64,000 nt of DNA from Cohnella lupini (GCF_003386205.1 NZ_QRDY01000010.1:62001-126000), one strand, 5' to 3'; positions 39,960 through 50,659 are shown, numbered from the stretch's first letter. Notes: generated by a model from the sequence alone, not told the origin. A program made the numbers and translations.

Positions 39960-40682
39960 TTAAAGCGTTACCCAGCCGTATTTGATCGAGTTGATAACCG
40001 CTTGCGTGCGATCGTCCACTTCCATCTTCTGCAGAATGCTGCTGACGTGGTTTTTGACCGTTTTCTCGCTGATAAACAGGTTCTCGCCGATCGTCTTGTT
40101 GCTCTTTCCTTCGGCCATCAGACGAAGCACTTCTGCTTCGCGACGGGTTAACGGATTGTTTCCGCGAGGAATGAACTTAGTTACGGTCTCGCGGCTGGCC
40201 GCCGCCCCCGAAGTCGCTCCGATCTCATCGAGATAGGTCATGCGCCTGAGTTGGTTAATCAGCTTACCCGTAACCTTGGGATGTATGTATGCGTGTCCTT
40301 CCGCCACAGTCCTTATGGCGTTAATAAGAGATTCCGCTTCCATGTCTTTCAACAGATAACCCGTCGCGCCCTTGCGAAGGGTTTCGAATACGTAGCTCTC
40401 ATCATCGTGTATCGAGAGGATGATTACTTTGATTTCGGGGAAAATGTCGCGAAGACGCTCGGTCGCGATAACGCCGTTCTCCGTCGGCATGTTAATATCG
40501 AGCAGCACGACGTCCGGTTTCGAGTGATTGCAGAACTCGAGCACCTGAATGCCGTCACCGCACTCGCCGATGACTTCTAAATCGCTCTCCATGTTTAGAA
40601 TTCTCTTCAATCCTTCACGGAAGAGTTGATGATCGTCGGCAAGAAGTACTTTAATCTTACGAGCTAATGCTTTATTCTCCAT
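39960..40682 (-). CDS. degU: Response regulator DegU
   Basis: A 240-residue NarL-family regulator: receiver domain [20 protein letters not shown] with phosphorylated Asp in [15 protein letters not shown], a conserved [12 protein letters not shown] segment, and a C-terminal helix-turn-helix, [20 protein letters not shown] then [20 protein letters not shown]. DegU controls motility, exoenzymes, competence and biofilm in Bacillus. It overlaps degS by 11 bases. The linker contains an Ala/Ser-rich stretch. Confidence 0.95.
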   Translation of the reverse strand: MENKALARKIKVLLADDHQLFREGLKRILNMESDLEVIGECGDGIQVLEFCNHSKPDVVLLDINMPTENGVIATERLRDIFPEIKVIILSIHDDESYVFETLRKGATGYLLKDMEAESLINAIRTVAEGHAYIHPKVTGKLINQLRRMTYLDEIGATSGAAASRETVTKFIPRGNNPLTRREAEVLRLMAEGKSNKTIGENLFISEKTVKNHVSSILQKMEVDDRTQAVINSIKYGWVTL

Positions 40683-41850
40683 GTGCCATTAACTCCTTTC
40701 CCGGTTCCGCTTTTATGGGGACATTGATCTTGATCTGAGTGCCTTGCCCAACCGTGGATTCTATATCTATCTTTCCTTGTAGCAAATCTACTCGTTCCTT
40801 CATTCCGATCAATCCGAAATGGGAGTGGGATCTCGCCCGCGACTCGACGACATCCGTATGAAAACCGACTCCGTTATCCTCGATAAGCATCTGAACGATA
40901 TCATCCTGATAAGTAATTTCGAGAGATACGAAAGTGGGTTGAGCATGCTTCAAAGCATTATTGAAAGCCTCTTGAACGAGTCTGAACATTGCCGCCTCCA
41001 TCGCGCTAGGCAAGCGTTTGTCCTTGCCGGACGTCTCAAAAACGGCCCTGATCCTCGTCTTTTCCTCGAAATCCTGCACGAATTTGCGAAGAGTCGGCAC
41101 TAACCCCAGATCATCCAATGCCATAGGGCGAAGGTTGAAAATAATTTTACGGATTTCTTCCAGTCCTATGCGGATTTGCGATTTCAGATCGATTAGCTCG
41201 TTGCGGACGACTACCAGGTCCTTCGTATCGAGCAGCCTCTCCGCGATCTCCGTCCTCAAAACCAGGTTGGCTAAGGATTGAGCCGGTCCGTCGTGAATTT
41301 CACGCGCGATCCGTTTACGCTCGTCTTCCTGAGCCAGAATAATCTTCAATCCGATCATTTGCCGGTTTTTCGCCGATTCCAGAATCCGCGTCACTTGGTT
41401 GAGATCACCGGATAGATAATCCAGAACAACGCTCATCTGCAGGTTGATCGTATCGGCACGCTCTATTGAAAGCTCTACGTTCTTGACCCGGATTTGCAAC
41501 TCGTCCCGGCGAGCTTTCAAATAGTTTTCTTTCTCCCGATAGACCATGAGATCCAACTGAAACTGGGTTGCTTTCTCATAGGCCGACTTAATATCTTTCT
41601 CGGTATACCGGACGAAATCCCGACTGACCTCCGTCAGTCGAATTCTCGCGAGCCGATAATCCCGCTCCAACCGATCTACTTTGTCGATGGTTTCCGATGT
41701 GTCCCGCAGCACCTTCTCAAGCTCCTGCGTCAGGGAGTGCAGCTCGCGCCTTGCAACTTCGCAAATTTCGAACACTTGGACTTTGCTATCTTCCATAACG
41801 GAGATGGCGTTCTGGATTACACGATCTATTTGGTCCACATGATAATCCAT
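40672..41850 (-). CDS. degS: Sensor histidine kinase DegS
   Basis: A 392-residue cytoplasmic kinase. The N-terminal half is coiled coil (LTQELEKVLRDTSETIDKVD), followed by the HisKA_3 dimerisation site AQEDERKRIAREIHDGPAQS with the phosphoacceptor His, and an ATPase domain with LVQEAFNNALKHAQPTFVSL, IEDNGVGFHTDVVE and HFGLIGMKERVDLLQGKI. No membrane segments, as for DegS. It phosphorylates DegU. Confidence 0.95.
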   Translation of the reverse strand: MDYHVDQIDRVIQNAISVMEDSKVQVFEICEVARRELHSLTQELEKVLRDTSETIDKVDRLERDYRLARIRLTEVSRDFVRYTEKDIKSAYEKATQFQLDLMVYREKENYLKARRDELQIRVKNVELSIERADTINLQMSVVLDYLSGDLNQVTRILESAKNRQMIGLKIILAQEDERKRIAREIHDGPAQSLANLVLRTEIAERLLDTKDLVVVRNELIDLKSQIRIGLEEIRKIIFNLRPMALDDLGLVPTLRKFVQDFEEKTRIRAVFETSGKDKRLPSAMEAAMFRLVQEAFNNALKHAQPTFVSLEITYQDDIVQMLIEDNGVGFHTDVVESRARSHSHFGLIGMKERVDLLQGKIDIESTVGQGTQIKINVPIKAEPGKELMAHGE

Positions 41851-41943
41851 GTTTACGACTCCCCTATATTCATTGACAGCCGATTTGCGTCGATGTACTT
41901 TCCCTTAACCAAAGGCCGCACAGCGTTTGCTAGCAATGCCTAC

Positions 41944-41952
41944 ATCATACCA
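41944..41952 (-). promoter_or_regulatory. Candidate extended -10 promoter of degS-degU
   Basis: TGGTATGAT on the minus strand combines TATGAT (41944-41949) with an upstream TG at the extended -10 position. No good -35 is seen at 16-18 bases. It lies about 95 bases before degS. Confidence 0.4.
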
Positions 41953-41998
41953 TATTAATAAGAGCGGTTGAGAGGGGAATAGGCCTTTTGATTCAAAA

Positions 41999-44704
41999 TT
42001 AGTGAATTGTAATCGTTTTTGTCTTGCTGACCCAGTCTACTTTCTGCCCTAATTGCTCAGATATGACGCGAACCGGGACGTAGACACTGCCTTTTATGAC
42101 GACCGGAGGGACGGTCACGGGCTGGCGAACGCCATTAACCGTCATATTCTCGTTTCCGACCCATAATTCCAGCATTCTGTCTCCTCGTAGTACTGTAACT
42201 CTTTTCTCCTTATTGTTCCATACGACCTGAGCCCCAAGCGAATCGGCCACGAATCTGAGCGGTAGGTAATTGGTACTTGTTCCCTTCTGGACGAACGGTG
42301 CTCCAGGGAGCTTAACTTTCTCTCCGTCGACGGTCGCCGCCGTTTTCCCGACGGTCATGACGACGGTCGGATGAGCGACCTGGGACAGATCGGATGGATA
42401 TTGCAAGGCTAGATTGTCGAATGCCAATTCTCCCGAGCGCGCGCGTTCATCTTGGCCCGTTATATCGTCGACAAGGTAGAGTTTATTCAACTTGGCTGGA
42501 AGCTTAAGTCCCGCTGCCGTCAAGTCGATCCGGATATTCTTCCATCCCGACCAATTTACGTGATCGGCGATCGTCGCGAATGCGGCTTTGCCGTTAGCGT
42601 CTATGAACTCCGCGCGAAGCCAGTTCATGCTTTGGTCCCCCCATACGTCGAGGGTGAGCGCGTTCGGCGATCCGTTCATCGCTATGCCCTTGCCTTCATT
42701 GAGAAGCGCATTCGCATACTTCTTGCCGGTCGCCATCGTGAAATCGTAATCCAATAGAAGCACCTTGGATGTCTCTCTACCCGGAATTCCCGTAGCGATC
42801 GAAGCCGTTCCGACCGTCTCGGCCGGAGTTCCGCTGAATCCGACGTTATAGGTAACCTGCTCGAAGTTCTCGAGCGATTGCTCCGTACTCGAGGATAGCG
42901 TCGCTACCGCACCGAATCCGTCGTATCTCGCGATCGCATATCCCGTCTGGATATTGTTCTGAACCTTGTCCACGGTAATCCTGCCGTCGGCGTTAGTGGC
43001 GGTGAATCCGCGGTACTCCCAAACGATCGAAGAGGCAGGAACAGGTAATAGTCTGCCATCCGTCAATTGCGCTTTTACCGGGACGCTGATGACGGCGCCT
43101 GGCTTCAATACGGTCGAATTAGGCTCGACGGTCAACTTAGCGATCTGCGCCTCCCCGACGACTTCCAGAGGAATCTTGTCCGTTGCGCTTCCCGCATTGA
43201 CGCTAAGCTCGGCCGTGCCCTGCTGGGCAACCAGTAACGTGCCATCCGTGAATGTCCCTAGCGGCTTATCCAGGTTCCAAGTGGGCTGGAGTCCGTTTGG
43301 ATCCATCGGGTTAAAATAATTGTCGTAGGCTTTCAGAGAATATGTCGCGGTTTGCCCGATGAATAAAGTACGCGGTCCGCTTGCCGCGATCCCTTCCAAG
43401 CTCCCTTGCGGAGCCGTCGTATACACGCCGATTCCGTTCGTCACTTGACGTTGGGTCGTTCCGTAGATGGTCGGATGAGTCAACTGCGTCTGGAACTCGC
43501 CGAGCGGCCTGGTCACCATCGTCGTCGAGCTTCCGCCATCCAGATTGACGGCTTTCCAGACGTTCAACTCGACCATCATCTGCTGGAGCTCCTTCAGCGT
43601 AACGCCTTCGCGCCCGCCGTTTTCCTCGACCGTCAGAAGATAAGCGGTACCGCCGTCTTGCGAGTAACCGACTGCCGTGCGGCCGCGGGCATAAGCGCCA
43701 TCGACTCCGCTGACGTCCCTAGTAAAAGGAACCGCAGCTCCATTGTCCAACAGTAACGTGTGCCCGCTCACCATCATCTGAAAATCTTCTTGATTATAGG
43801 ATTTCCCGTCGGCCGTTTGAAGAGAGTATTGCGAAGTAATTCTATCTCCTACCGCCAGATGCGCGGTAATGAAATTAGATGCCGTCTTCTTCCCATGCCC
43901 CCGCAAAATATAACCGTTAGCCGGTATCGGAGTCGTAATCGGGCTGTCGACGGAAACTTCCGTGACTATGCCGTCAACGACCAATGCTTCGGTTGGAGTA
44001 GCGGCACTGTTTGTGGGCCTCTCGGGTGCCGTCCAAGCATTTGTATACATATACAGAGCATCGACATGACTATAGGCCTTGTCCGGCTCCGTGCGATAAG
44101 CCGATTTATTTAATCCCGCCAGAGGGAAAGTCGTCACGCCGTCGGCAGCCGTAACGGATCCGGAGAACGTAAAGCTGTCTATGATCGGTTTTTTGTCCTT
44201 AGTAACGCCGAACGCATACATGCCCTTCAGTTTTTCCGTACTGACCAGCAATTGACCGTTAGTTATCTGGGCTCCCATCGGAACGCCCTCGCTGCTGATA
44301 TTCGTCCTGAACACGTCTCCATTAATTCCGGCGACGGCTCCGGTTTCCGTGGCCATTGCACCGACGGATTGTCTTGCGGTTACGCTACCTTTAGGTCCGC
44401 CCATCGCGTTTAATTGCACATAGGGGTTCTTAAGGTCTACTTGCAAGACATAAAGCATTTCGGTCGGCTTGGAAGCGTCGGAGGGTACCCATGCGTAGTT
44501 GATTTGACGTACGCCCGAAGTAACTGTAGTTTCGGATTGCTTGACTAGTTTATAAGTGAGCGCCGCCTTCTCGGAAACGGATGCGGCATGAGCAACGGGA
44601 GGGAATCCAGCGTTCAATGGTCCTGTGAATACGAGCACTCCTGCGAGGAACGGCAAAATAAAGCGCGAACGCTTATGTCGAGCTTGTGGGGTTAGTTGTG
44701 GCAT
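41999..44704 (-). CDS. Secreted phosphodiester glycosidase-like protein with stalk domains
   Basis: A 901-residue exported protein. The N-terminus has a signal peptide (RFILPFLAGVLVFTGPLNAG to AHAA near residue 41). Residues about 60-435 form a NAGPA-type phosphodiester glycosidase domain with VGAMATETGAVAGINGDVFR, then ARGRTAVGYSQDGGTAYLLT and KAVNLDGGSSTTMVTRPLG, where the metal-binding DGG motif is clear. Residues about 440-540 look Ig-like. A jelly-roll-like segment precedes a C-terminal copper amine oxidase N-terminal-like domain (YLPLRFVADSLGAQVVWNNK, VPVRVISEQLGQKVDWVSK). Likely acts outside the cell on N-acetylglucosamine phosphodiesters, possibly wall polymers. Confidence 0.87.
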   Translation of the reverse strand: MPQLTPQARHKRSRFILPFLAGVLVFTGPLNAGFPPVAHAASVSEKAALTYKLVKQSETTVTSGVRQINYAWVPSDASKPTEMLYVLQVDLKNPYVQLNAMGGPKGSVTARQSVGAMATETGAVAGINGDVFRTNISSEGVPMGAQITNGQLLVSTEKLKGMYAFGVTKDKKPIIDSFTFSGSVTAADGVTTFPLAGLNKSAYRTEPDKAYSHVDALYMYTNAWTAPERPTNSAATPTEALVVDGIVTEVSVDSPITTPIPANGYILRGHGKKTASNFITAHLAVGDRITSQYSLQTADGKSYNQEDFQMMVSGHTLLLDNGAAVPFTRDVSGVDGAYARGRTAVGYSQDGGTAYLLTVEENGGREGVTLKELQQMMVELNVWKAVNLDGGSSTTMVTRPLGEFQTQLTHPTIYGTTQRQVTNGIGVYTTAPQGSLEGIAASGPRTLFIGQTATYSLKAYDNYFNPMDPNGLQPTWNLDKPLGTFTDGTLLVAQQGTAELSVNAGSATDKIPLEVVGEAQIAKLTVEPNSTVLKPGAVISVPVKAQLTDGRLLPVPASSIVWEYRGFTATNADGRITVDKVQNNIQTGYAIARYDGFGAVATLSSSTEQSLENFEQVTYNVGFSGTPAETVGTASIATGIPGRETSKVLLLDYDFTMATGKKYANALLNEGKGIAMNGSPNALTLDVWGDQSMNWLRAEFIDANGKAAFATIADHVNWSGWKNIRIDLTAAGLKLPAKLNKLYLVDDITGQDERARSGELAFDNLALQYPSDLSQVAHPTVVMTVGKTAATVDGEKVKLPGAPFVQKGTSTNYLPLRFVADSLGAQVVWNNKEKRVTVLRGDRMLELWVGNENMTVNGVRQPVTVPPVVIKGSVYVPVRVISEQLGQKVDWVSKTKTITIH

Positions 44705-44824
44705 GTAAGTCTCCTGTAAGTCTATTAGAATTTGAGCGAAAGCGTCGAAGCCTCCTGAACTCTCTATTCTATTAGACTCTTAAATAGCCGAAAAGTTACA
44801 TGACATAGGTCCTCCGAAAAAAAA

Positions 44825-44862
44825 TAATAGAAAAGAAGCGGCAACGGGCGCCGCTTCTTCTT
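44825..44862 (-). terminator. Intrinsic terminator after the MmcQ-like gene
   Basis: AGAAGCGGC / GCCGCTTCT with a 7-base loop (44834-44858) is followed on the minus strand by TTTT-CTATTATTTTTTTT. It ends the SLH protein-MmcQ transcript. Confidence 0.85.
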
Positions 44863-44865
44863 TCC

Positions 44866-45219
44866 TTACTCTATAGCTTCGCGCTCCCGCTTGGTCAACT
44901 TGCTCCAGGAGAGTCGGTAAGATTGCTTAAGCATCGCAAGCAATTCGTCATCAGGCAGCTTGCCGTCGAGAACGACTGTATTCCAATGCCTCTTATTCAT
45001 GTGGTAGCCCGGGAGAACCGTTTCCGGGTATTGCTGCCTAAGCAACCAAGACTCTTCCGGGTCCGCCTTTAAATTTACGCTCTCCCTGTCTCCCGTCCTA
45101 CCGAACAACGCGAACATTTTACTGCCCACGAAGAGTACCGGAAGATCGGGATAGAAAGGGTATTTCAATTGAGTGCCCGACCACTGCAATCCATGCTTAA
45201 TTAGCCGTTCATGGTTCAT
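44866..45219 (-). CDS. MmcQ/YjbR family protein
   Basis: A 117-residue CyaY-like-fold protein: GTQLKYPFYPDLPVLFVGSK, then KMFALFGRTGDRESVNLKAD, and GYHMNKRHWNTVVLDGKLPD with the HMNKRHWN motif typical of the family. It ends LSWSKLTKREREAI. Family members are annotated as DNA-binding, but the biochemical role is not established. Its ATG overlaps the SLH protein stop by ATGA, so the two are translated together, an odd pairing of a cytoplasmic and a secreted protein. Confidence 0.88.
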   Translation of the reverse strand: MNHERLIKHGLQWSGTQLKYPFYPDLPVLFVGSKMFALFGRTGDRESVNLKADPEESWLLRQQYPETVLPGYHMNKRHWNTVVLDGKLPDDELLAMLKQSYRLSWSKLTKREREAIE

Positions 45220-48200
45220 AGGAAATCCACGTACTCAAGGAATCGCTTGATCATAATGGCGGCTTCGGCTCTGGTAGCATTGCTTTGCGGGTTGATCGTT
45301 TTCGTCGTAGAGCCTTTAATGAAACCCGCTTTAACGCTGATGGAAACTCCATCCTTCGCCCATGAGCTTACTTTCGTCCGATCCTTGAACGCGTTAAGCT
45401 CCGTGCTGCTGGCCGTATCGCTTACCCCGGCATATTTCATCGCTCTCACGAGGATCGTTGCCATTTCTTCGCGCGTGATCGGCGAGTTCGGTCGGAATTT
45501 GCCATCGCTGCCCTCCACAATACCCGCGTCGCTTACTGCTCCAATGTATGAAGCTGTTCTGAATCCCGCTCCGACATCTTTGAACTTCGCAGCGGAAGCG
45601 CTGGCACCGCTCAACCCTAATCCTCGCGCGATGTATTCGGCAAATTCGGACCTGGTGATATTTTTACCCGGCGCGAAGGTAATTGCTGTAGGTCCGGTAA
45701 CGACGAACTTCGCTGCGAGTTCGGATACATCTCCATTGGCCCAGTGACTCTTCATGTCCGAGAACGAAACCGAGTTACGGATAACCACGTACGAGCTGTT
45801 TCCTTTTCTCATGAAATTCACATTGATTCCCGAAGTAGAAGTCGCAACCGTCGTCGGAACGTACGACACATCTCCCGAATCGTTGTCCATGCGAACGACC
45901 GCGATATCGGACGTCGCCGCCCCGCCCGTCGAAGGGAGCACGAACGTTCTGGTGACATAGGTTTCATACGCGTCTATTTCCCGCTCCCTGCCGCCCGACA
46001 ATATCGCCGCAGAGAAATTGGCCGGCGTCGTCAGCATTTGCGCGCCTTTACCGCTCAGCTTCGATAGAAGGGCCGAATTCGTCGCTTTCTCGATATTAAG
46101 CAACAGATAGGCGGACGACACATCCCCGCCGTTCTTCTGAAGCTGCACGCTATAATTAATCGCTTTGAGCGGAAGAGTGAATAACAGATCGCCGTAATCC
46201 AATCGGAACGATGCGTTTGTCGACCTCGAGGCGGCATCCATCAGCGATCTCAGAGGAATTCCGACCAGAGCGCCGGCTTCGGATGTCGGAATCTTAAACG
46301 TGACCATTGGTACGGTTACCCCTGCCGTAGACTTCGACGCGTCGAAAGCAGCGATGAACTTGTCGCCGTTAATCATGTACCGATTAGCCGATCTGCCCGA
46401 AGATGTCGCTGCGGAAACAGGCGTTGCCGCCTTGTCGTTAATAAACCTCAGAGCACCCGCTCCGTCCGATTCGAGATACTCGGGTAGAACGCCTATGCCT
46501 ACATTCCCCCCGCCACCCTGATTGGTGACGGCGATTTCGCTGAACGAGGCGACTTGCTGACTCAAAGAATCCTTAAGCGGATTTCCTATGCTGCTCGTAT
46601 AGGAGAGTGTAACTCGTTGGCCGGATCTAACCGCAGTCGATACCGTAAGTACGACTTGCGCGCCGGAGACGGATACGCTATTGACCGGAATGACAACTCC
46701 ATCATATTTAAGTGAATATTGCGATGCGTTAGGCGTCGAATAAGCATTTAAAGTCGAAGAGTAGACTAAGGAAACCTGACTATTCGAAATGGTCGACGAC
46801 GACAATTGTGCAAGAGCGCCCGCCGTACCCGATGTAAATGAGTACCCTGCGATCGCCGGAGCAGGGTTGCCCGAGAGATCCGTAATGGCCGGACTGCCCG
46901 GATAGTAGAAGAGCTGCACGGGCACGTTGCTGTTGACGCTCTGAGACAACGTCATCTCAAGCGTATTATTGACGACCGTGATTGCGGTTATCGTAGCCGC
47001 AGCTCCGCTAGTGACCACGGAGAAGCTCGCTTTGTCGGGAACCGTGGCCGTATTCAAGCCTTCGTTGTAGGAGAGTATCAGCTTGTTACCGGTCAACATG
47101 GCCGACGACATCTGCGGCGCAAGCGTATCGAGAACATTCCGGATGTAATAATCCGTAAACGTCAGGAGCAAGCTACCGTTTTGATCCTTAACCGGATTCG
47201 TGCCCGGGATATAGGATACGGATACCGGTAACGCGCTCGTAGAAGCAGAGCTTAAAGTCATGGTCACAAAAGTTCCCGTGACCGAAACAGAACTTATACT
47301 AACTGGAACTCCGCCCTGCTTCACGACGAATTGACTCTGAAGACCGATCGTACTGGCTGGCGTTGTCAAGGAACGATTAAATATTAGAATGATCGAGGAA
47401 CCATTAAATATTCCACTTGTAGGCTTCACGATCGCAGTATCCGTCGAATTAGCGACAACCCGATTGCTGAACGCCGCTGCCTCGTTACCGGCTACGTTCT
47501 TCAATCTCCTGTCAGTGGAGTAGCTGTCGGGGAAATAAGACAGCTTTACGGCCTGCCCAGCTAAAGCAGCGCTCTGAAGCGTTAAGCGCACCTCGTTATT
47601 ATTAATGGTTACGCCTGTCACCAATCTTGCTACATCGTTTACAGTCACATAAAAGTTATTGGTGTAAGGAACCTTAGTAGAATCCAGATTCTCGCTATAA
47701 GTAATCAGAATACCGGTCCCATCTATAGTAGCGTTATTAATTGTTGGCACGCTATTCGTTGCCGTTTGGAAGGTCCATTGATACGGGGTGGTAATCCCTG
47801 AAAAAGTGTTACCTGACGTATCTTTAACGATACCGTTAGGAATAAGCACGGAATAAGACGTCGTTGGGCTTAGCCTGTAGTTCCCCAAGTTTATAAGTAA
47901 TCTTGTATTGTTGGTGGGATCAACCACCATGGGCAGGTTAGTTGCCGCCGCCGGACTGTTCTGCGGCAGAATTTGAGCTACGGAAGATGAAGCGAGCGCC
48001 ACTAAGGGTTCGTTAAAAGTGACGATGAATTGCGTTGTCGACACACTAATCGTTGTTGAAGCTACAGCAGGCGAATAAGCGGTAATCGCCGGAGCAGTCG
48101 AATCGGCAAGCACTTTAAATCTCCAAGAGACGCCATCGAAATAATTACCGCTGGCATCGCGGAATATGTCAGAATCAATCGCAACGGTCAGATCCGTGTT

Positions 48201-49292
48201 ATTAACGAGCTGCGGACAGGACGCGCCGCTTAGATTAATCGTAGCGGTGTCGCTCCCGGAGATGGGTACCGTATTTGCCGCCGAAACCGTACACATGACC
48301 GCATTGGCTCCATTGCGGATGATAAGGCTTTTATTAGAATTCGCGAACACGGTCTCGTCAAACTTCAAGGACAATACATTACTAGCAAGATTGGCCAGTA
48401 CTCCATTGTTAGCCGGCGTAAATAGGATGGCCTTCGGCTTCGTCGTATCCAATGCCGGCTTAGTCTTGAATCCCCAGATTCCAGGACTCGATATTCCGGC
48501 ATAAGGACCATTATTTATAACCTTTGAGGTAATCGCCCCTGGAGTAATGAGAACATAATAGGAAGTATTATAATCCAGCCCAGTTAAAGGGGCGCTAACC
48601 CTCCATATATTAGCGTTAATAGCAGTAACCGCCACTTCGGCGTTAGTTACATCGATTGTCTTAACCGTAACGTTATCGGATACGCGCTTCACTTGAATAA
48701 AACCGCTTCCCTTAATAACCTCCCGCGTAAAATCGAAAGAAAGACTGCCTGAATTAGCTGGATCAACTGCTAAATAATTATTGGGGGGACTAAAATTGTT
48801 TGCGTTGGGAGCGAGTAATTGCGCTGTGAATGCCCATTGCGTACTCGTCGTCCCCGTAAATTTCTCACCCGTTGCATAACTTAAGATAGCTCCGTTTGGA
48901 ACTAGAACATAATAAGAACCGCCTGAATCAAGACTAGCTTGCGGTCTGATCACAATCGATCTATTCGCATCGTCTAACTGAACGACAGGAGAAGTCGTAT
49001 TGGTGATATCGTATTGAGCTTTAAGAGTTGGAATTCCAGAAACGACTTGATAAAGTTCAATCGATCCCGTTCCCCGAGTAATCTCTTCGTCGAACGAAAG
49101 CTTCAAAACCGTGTCGGTCACGACCGATGTCGCTCCATTGCTCGGAATCATATTGGTTAGCGTTGGTCCGCTAGGTCCCGCCAAGGCATGAACTTCATTG
49201 CCTTTCGGAGCGGCAAACGTAACCATGGAAAATAGGGATTGGACAAGAAGTGCGAGAATCAAAGCAAGTGAAAGAGTACGTTTAAGCTGCAA
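45216..49292 (-). CDS. SLH-domain surface protein with multiple Ig-like (Big_5/SwmB) domains
   Basis: A protein of about 1358 residues. With the TTG start at 49292 (GGGAGG nine bases upstream) the signal peptide is QLKRTLSLALILALLVQSLF, ending near TFAA. An upstream in-frame start at 49340 would add 16 residues before it. Then come about four SbsA-type Ig-like domains (each with TIPSNGATSV- or SPAVASTTISV-like openings and LSFDEEI or VTFNEPL), and about four SwmB-like domains (SSIILIFNRSLTTPASTIGL; KLILSYNEGLNTATVPDKAS). The C-terminus has three SLH domains with ITRSEFAEYIARGLGLSG, ITREEMATILVRAMKYAG and ATRAEAAIMIKRFLEYVDFL. It is held on the wall by its SLH domains through pyruvylated polymers. 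Confidence 0.93.
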   Translation of the reverse strand: MQLKRTLSLALILALLVQSLFSMVTFAAPKGNEVHALAGPSGPTLTNMIPSNGATSVVTDTVLKLSFDEEITRGTGSIELYQVVSGIPTLKAQYDITNTTSPVVQLDDANRSIVIRPQASLDSGGSYYVLVPNGAILSYATGEKFTGTTSTQWAFTAQLLAPNANNFSPPNNYLAVDPANSGSLSFDFTREVIKGSGFIQVKRVSDNVTVKTIDVTNAEVAVTAINANIWRVSAPLTGLDYNTSYYVLITPGAITSKVINNGPYAGISSPGIWGFKTKPALDTTKPKAILFTPANNGVLANLASNVLSLKFDETVFANSNKSLIIRNGANAVMCTVSAANTVPISGSDTATINLSGASCPQLVNNTDLTVAIDSDIFRDASGNYFDGVSWRFKVLADSTAPAITAYSPAVASTTISVSTTQFIVTFNEPLVALASSSVAQILPQNSPAAATNLPMVVDPTNNTRLLINLGNYRLSPTTSYSVLIPNGIVKDTSGNTFSGITTPYQWTFQTATNSVPTINNATIDGTGILITYSENLDSTKVPYTNNFYVTVNDVARLVTGVTINNNEVRLTLQSAALAGQAVKLSYFPDSYSTDRRLKNVAGNEAAAFSNRVVANSTDTAIVKPTSGIFNGSSIILIFNRSLTTPASTIGLQSQFVVKQGGVPVSISSVSVTGTFVTMTLSSASTSALPVSVSYIPGTNPVKDQNGSLLLTFTDYYIRNVLDTLAPQMSSAMLTGNKLILSYNEGLNTATVPDKASFSVVTSGAAATITAITVVNNTLEMTLSQSVNSNVPVQLFYYPGSPAITDLSGNPAPAIAGYSFTSGTAGALAQLSSSTISNSQVSLVYSSTLNAYSTPNASQYSLKYDGVVIPVNSVSVSGAQVVLTVSTAVRSGQRVTLSYTSSIGNPLKDSLSQQVASFSEIAVTNQGGGGNVGIGVLPEYLESDGAGALRFINDKAATPVSAATSSGRSANRYMINGDKFIAAFDASKSTAGVTVPMVTFKIPTSEAGALVGIPLRSLMDAASRSTNASFRLDYGDLLFTLPLKAINYSVQLQKNGGDVSSAYLLLNIEKATNSALLSKLSGKGAQMLTTPANFSAAILSGGREREIDAYETYVTRTFVLPSTGGAATSDIAVVRMDNDSGDVSYVPTTVATSTSGINVNFMRKGNSSYVVIRNSVSFSDMKSHWANGDVSELAAKFVVTGPTAITFAPGKNITRSEFAEYIARGLGLSGASASAAKFKDVGAGFRTASYIGAVSDAGIVEGSDGKFRPNSPITREEMATILVRAMKYAGVSDTASSTELNAFKDRTKVSSWAKDGVSISVKAGFIKGSTTKTINPQSNATRAEAAIMIKRFLEYVDFL

Positions 49293-49390
49293 AAGAAAAT
49301 ACCTCCCGGTGAACACACATAGTATTCTATATTTCGGCATCGAACGGCAATAAAATTAGGGACGAAGGACTTATTTCCTATTTTTCGCAC

Positions 49391-49420
49391 GAAAAAAGAC
49401 TTCCGCATTCGCGGAAGCCT
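49391..49420 (-). terminator. Intrinsic terminator of metK
   Basis: On the minus strand GGCTTCCGC / GCGGAAGTC with a 4-base GAAT loop is followed by six T. It lies directly after the metK stop codon. Confidence 0.88.
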
Positions 49421-49436
49421 TTCGATAACCGGTGAA

Positions 49437-50639
49437 TTATGCCTGCGCGCCTTGTTTCAACGCTTCGACACGGTCTAGACGCTCCCAAGGAAGATCGACG
49501 TCCGTGCGGCCGAAGTGGCCGTAAGCAGCGGTTTGACGATAGATCGGACGACGAAGATCCAGCATTTTGATGATGCCAGCCGGACGAAGGTCGAAGTTGT
49601 TGACGATCAGCTCCACGAGCTTCTCTTCTTCCACTTTACCCGTACCGTAAGTATCCACGTTGATGGAAACCGGCTTGGCTACTCCGATCGCGTAAGCGAG
49701 TTGAATTTCGCATTTGTCGGCTAAGCCGGCAGCAACGATGTTCTTCGCTACGTAACGCGCCGCGTAAGCCGCGGAACGGTCAACCTTAGTCGGATCCTTA
49801 CCGGAGAAAGCACCGCCGCCATGACGGGCGTATCCGCCGTAAGTATCAACGATAATTTTGCGGCCTGTCAATCCGGCATCTCCTTGAGGTCCACCGATGA
49901 CGAAACGTCCTGTCGGGTTGATGAAGAATTTAGTGTCCGCATCCAACCACTCCGAAGGAACTTCAGGGTAGATAACATGCTCGCGAATATCGCTTTGGAT
50001 TTGCTCCAAAGTCATATCTTCGGAATGCTGCGTCGATACGACGATCGCATCTACGCGAACAGGTTTACCGTCTTCGTATTGAACGGTAACTTGCGTTTTA
50101 CCGTCCGGACGCAAGTAAGGCAGCGTACCGTTCTTGCGAACTTCGGATAAACGACGGGATAAACGATGCGCTAATGCAATCGGAAGAGGCATGAGTTCAG
50201 GAGTTTCGTTCGTCGCAAAACCGAACATAAGTCCTTGATCTCCAGCGCCGATATCTTCGTTTTCGAGCAAAATGTCTTTTCCGTCGCGAGTTTCCAACGC
50301 CGCGTTAACGCCTTGCGCGATATCAGCGGATTGTTCGTTCAGGGAAGTCAAAACTGCGCAAGTGCTGGAATCAAAACCGTATTTGGCGCGAGTATAACCG
50401 ATTTCTTTAATCGTGCGACGCGCGATTGCGGAAATATCGATATAATCAGCTTTGCTGCTGATTTCGCCAATGACAAGAACCAGTCCTGTTGCAACGGATA
50501 CTTCGCATGCTACGCGGGCGTAAGGGTCCGCTTCCAAGAACGCGTCCAGTACCGCGTCCGATATTTGATCACATATTTTATCCGGATGGCCTTCGGTGAC
50601 CGATTCGGATGTGAAGAGATGCCGTCCTTTAATCGACAA
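49437..50639 (-). CDS. metK: S-adenosylmethionine synthetase
   Basis: A 400-residue enzyme making SAM from ATP and methionine. Motifs are [20 protein letters not shown] at the N-terminus, [20 protein letters not shown] (the GAGDQG hexapeptide), and [20 protein letters not shown] (the [10 protein letters not shown]-loop-like element). The start is a TTG at 50639 giving MSIKGRHLF, with GGAGG nine bases upstream; the frame is open to 50678. SAM from this enzyme supplies the C-methyltransferase and the flagellin methylase of this window among many others. No S-box riboswitch is visible; the leader is too short. Confidence 0.96.
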   Translation of the reverse strand: MSIKGRHLFTSESVTEGHPDKICDQISDAVLDAFLEADPYARVACEVSVATGLVLVIGEISSKADYIDISAIARRTIKEIGYTRAKYGFDSSTCAVLTSLNEQSADIAQGVNAALETRDGKDILLENEDIGAGDQGLMFGFATNETPELMPLPIALAHRLSRRLSEVRKNGTLPYLRPDGKTQVTVQYEDGKPVRVDAIVVSTQHSEDMTLEQIQSDIREHVIYPEVPSEWLDADTKFFINPTGRFVIGGPQGDAGLTGRKIIVDTYGGYARHGGGAFSGKDPTKVDRSAAYAARYVAKNIVAAGLADKCEIQLAYAIGVAKPVSINVDTYGTGKVEEEKLVELIVNNFDLRPAGIIKMLDLRRPIYRQTAAYGHFGRTDVDLPWERLDRVEALKQGAQA

Positions 50640-50659
50640 AGTCTCCAACCTCCACATAT

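Noticed and set aside
39703..39963. Open frame rich in GLL/GLP over the tandem repeat
   Set aside because: No ribosome site and no recognisable protein outside the repeat; the frame is a by-product of a 9-bp repeat.
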